Positions 5,789 to 7,400 of a DNA stretch of 7,400 nucleotides are shown here, one piece after another. Position 1 is the first letter of the stretch, and every line of letters begins with the position of its first letter. The notes beneath the pieces are model-generated. The model was not told the DNA's origin. It worked only from the letters and a program-made list of their open reading frames with translations, and searched no databases. Source of the DNA: an uncultured Bacilli bacterium (GTDB taxonomy: Bacteria; Bacillota_I; Bacilli_A; RF39; UBA660); the NCBI GenBank assembly GCA_947595415.1, contig CANQER010000050.1, positions 1-7,400 on the forward strand, in the 5' to 3' direction. A program made the position numbers and the translations under genes.

Positions 5789-7400
5789 ATGAAGGGGAAA
5801 GGACTAGGCGAGAAGAGGTGCTATTGTCTGCACCACCTTGAGAGATATTGAAATAGAACACTCCCGCATGAGTACTGTCATTATAGAGACCACCACGTTT
5901 GAACCATGGGTTACTAGAGACGATGAAGCTAGCGTAATCATCATACCAACTACTACGAAGAGCATCACTATAAAATGGTCCCATTTCTCCTGTAGCATCT
6001 CCTAAGATTCTATTACTATAATCCTTATTTGAATTTGTAGTATTATCATAAACATCAAAGTATTTTTTCATATCTTTATATTGGGTAATTGGGTCAGATG
6101 CAAATCCACTATAACTCATGTCTCCATTTTTTTTATATCCTACTACATATTCCCAAGACCCACCTGACATATCATAGACTCCTGTTATATTTCCTGTTGT
6201 AGAAGCTCCTGCCCCAAGGAATCCTTGTCCTTCATTTCCTTTGATTGTATCATTCCACTCATATTGAGAAGTTGTTGTTTCACTTTGACTTGGTGTTCCA
6301 TTACTATTTCCTGTATAAAAATCACTTGACTTATTTTGATATATTTCTTTATTTGCATCCTTATATAAATCATTTCCATATTTTCCATATTTTGAATGGG
6401 ACAAGTATACTACTGCTCCCCATTCCATATTTTTCATCATATGACTATCTAATCCTCTATTAAAATTATATAATGCTTGGAAAAATGTATTTATGCTTTG
6501 ACCTCTCCATGAATATACATTTGGTTTTATTATTATCTTTTGTGGTAAGTCATTTGTATATAATGAATTATATACTGCTGCTCCTTCTTTTGTCCAGCTA
6601 CTTGTTGTTATATCTCCACTTGTATCACTATTTTGATTATATCCTACTTCAAATTTACCTACCCAGATTCCACTTACTCCTAATGTTGTAAACGTTGGAT
6701 GCGTTAACCAGGAACCTTCTGTTTCACCTTTTTCTTCTGTATCATTTATTCCTTGAAATTCTATTTTTATTTCTTGTTGTCTATTTTCCTTTTCTGTTGT
6801 TTCTGTATATTTTTCTACATTAAATAACTTATATTTATATCTTGGTATCCATACAAAATATGCTTTTATTTTTTCTTCTTCTATTGTCGCACCATCAGCA
6901 TATGATGTGTCATCTGTTAGTAACACTGCATTAGCCCATTGTTGTTTTTCATAATTATACCATTCTTTACTTGTATCTGCTTTGGTTACTGTTCCATTGT
7001 CTGCTATTTTTACTGGTACTAATCCATTCTTTATTACTGGTTTTTCTATATATTCTATATTAGTTACTTCATATATTGATGCTGTTACTGTATTATTTTC
7101 ATTTCCTGCATCTCTTACTCTTGCCACTAATTTTCCATTTTCTGTAAATTTTACTTCTACATCAGTTCCTTCTTTTACTTCTGTCCATTCATCTCCTATT
7201 TCATCTGTATACTTTTGATATTCATATATCCAGTTTTCTTCTTTTTCACTTGGATATGTTATTGTTACATTTACACTACCTGTTGTTTTTTCTGTTATAT
7301 CTTGATTATACGTTGGTAAATCTATATCTAATGTTTCCACTCCTTCTTTTGTTTCTTCTTTTTCCAAACTATTATTATTTATTACTTTTACTGATATATT
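5787..7400 (-). CDS. Large surface protein, Ig-like plus FGE/C-type-lectin-like domain (5' end outside window)
   Basis: The reading frame stays open to the window edge, so this is the C-terminal 537 residues of a longer protein. A TTG at 7367 is unlikely to be the real start because it has no ribosome site and coding continues upstream. Fragment residues about 40-110 look like a bacterial Ig-like repeat (beta-rich, with VNVTITYPS and VARVRDAGNEN). From about 180 (YFVWIPRYKYKLF) the protein resembles a family I recall from gut Bacillota, often carrying a prepilin-type N-terminus. IWVGKFEVGYN (about 245-255), MEWGAVVYLSHSKYG and GVYDMSGGSWEYVVG (about 407-421) follow. The last matches the GLYDMSGNVWEW signature of formylglycine-generating-enzyme/sulfatase-modifying-factor folds. 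No cysteine occurs in the fragment, so it cannot be an active FGE; a binding or adhesin role is inferred. The final 60 residues resemble a DGR variable region and differ in base composition. The gene ends at a terminator; its promoter is outside the window. Confidence 0.85.
   Translation of the reverse strand, partial: NISVKVINNNSLEKEETKEGVETLDIDLPTYNQDITEKTTGSVNVTITYPSEKEENWIYEYQKYTDEIGDEWTEVKEGTDVEVKFTENGKLVARVRDAGNENNTVTASIYEVTNIEYIEKPVIKNGLVPVKIADNGTVTKADTSKEWYNYEKQQWANAVLLTDDTSYADGATIEEEKIKAYFVWIPRYKYKLFNVEKYTETTEKENRQQEIKIEFQGINDTEEKGETEGSWLTHPTFTTLGVSGIWVGKFEVGYNQNSDTSGDITTSSWTKEGAAVYNSLYTNDLPQKIIIKPNVYSWRGQSINTFFQALYNFNRGLDSHMMKNMEWGAVVYLSHSKYGKYGNDLYKDANKEIYQNKSSDFYTGNSNGTPSQSETTTSQYEWNDTIKGNEGQGFLGAGASTTGNITGVYDMSGGSWEYVVGYKKNGDMSYSGFASDPITQYKDMKKYFDVYDNTTNSNKDYSNRILGDATGEMGPFYSDALRSSWYDDYASFIVSSNPWFKRGGLYNDSTHAGVFYFNISQGGADNSTSSRLVLSPS
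5790..5960 (-). other. Candidate hypervariable (DGR variable-region-like) 3' end of the surface-protein gene
   Basis: The encoded stretch starts at about RSSWYDD, passes WFKRGGLYND and HAGVFYF, and ends in SRLVLSPS. It follows the layout of C-type-lectin DGR targets: RGG, a run of variable polar residues, A-G-x-F, another variable run, then an F/S-R-x-V/A-L ending. By hand count 5787-6000 is about 43% G+C (93 of 214), against roughly 28% in a 120-nt sample from the middle of the gene (6481-6600). About 18 of the last 62 codons end in C (for example CTC, ATC, GTC, GAC, AGC, ACC). That is what adenine-specific mutagenesis of AAC/AAT template codons would leave. No template repeat or reverse transcriptase lies in the window, so the assignment is a hypothesis. 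Gene conversion among paralogues is the alternative. Confidence 0.45.

Noticed and set aside
5817..5834. GGTGC/GCACC inverted repeat inside the candidate variable region
   Set aside because: It is only a 5-bp stem with an 8-nt loop in coding DNA, too weak to assign a role.
6185..6691. Several 67-72 codon frames on both strands within the surface-protein gene
   Set aside because: They are low-complexity products of the T-rich strand or alternate frames of the surface gene, with no supporting signals.
7365..7367. TTG at 7367 as the start of the surface protein
   Set aside because: The same frame continues open to 7400 with similar composition and there is no ribosome site, so the gene extends beyond the window.

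Overview
The window comes from a very AT-rich, low-GC Gram-positive-type genome using the standard genetic code: Trp is TGG and visible stops are TAA or TAG. An HrcA/CIRCE heat-shock operator, consensus sigma-A promoters, strong AGGAGG-type ribosome sites and a long surface protein of a type I associate with uncultured gut Bacillota/Mycoplasmatota-like genomes all fit that picture. The species cannot be named from this alone.

Layout. Positions 1-199 are AT-rich intergenic DNA with a good extended -10 promoter. Two + strand genes follow: a small secreted or membrane protein with VirB2/TrbC-like two-helix topology (200-652), and a FAD-dependent oxidoreductase with a C-terminal Rieske [2Fe-2S] domain (704-2110, YhfW-like). 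A hairpin at 2109-2145 serves as a shared terminator with the convergent - strand block. That block, read from high to low coordinates, contains the 3' part of a large surface protein (5787 to beyond 7400), its terminator, a HAD-family phosphatase gene (5201-5701) plus trxB (4327-5187) as a two-gene operon, and clpB (2152-4257).

Regulation is unusually legible and compact. clpB has a TTGACG-N17-TATAAT promoter whose -35 box lies inside a near-perfect CIRCE operator, and the operator overlaps the trxB stop codon. The HAD-trxB operon has a perfect TTGACA-N17-TATAAT promoter whose -35 box lies inside the terminator hairpin of the surface-protein gene. A 12-bp palindrome sits at the predicted transcription start.

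Functionally, clpB (disaggregase without the N-domain), trxB (thioredoxin reductase) and the HAD enzyme are housekeeping, stress and redox genes. The item most worth a second look is the surface protein. It has an Ig-like part, then a cysteine-free domain with the formylglycine-generating-enzyme/C-type-lectin signature (YDMSGGSWEYV), and ends in about 60 residues built like the variable region of a diversity-generating retroelement (DGR) target. The DNA there is visibly richer in GC and in NNC codons than the rest of the gene. No reverse transcriptase or template repeat is in the window, so hypervariation is a hypothesis.
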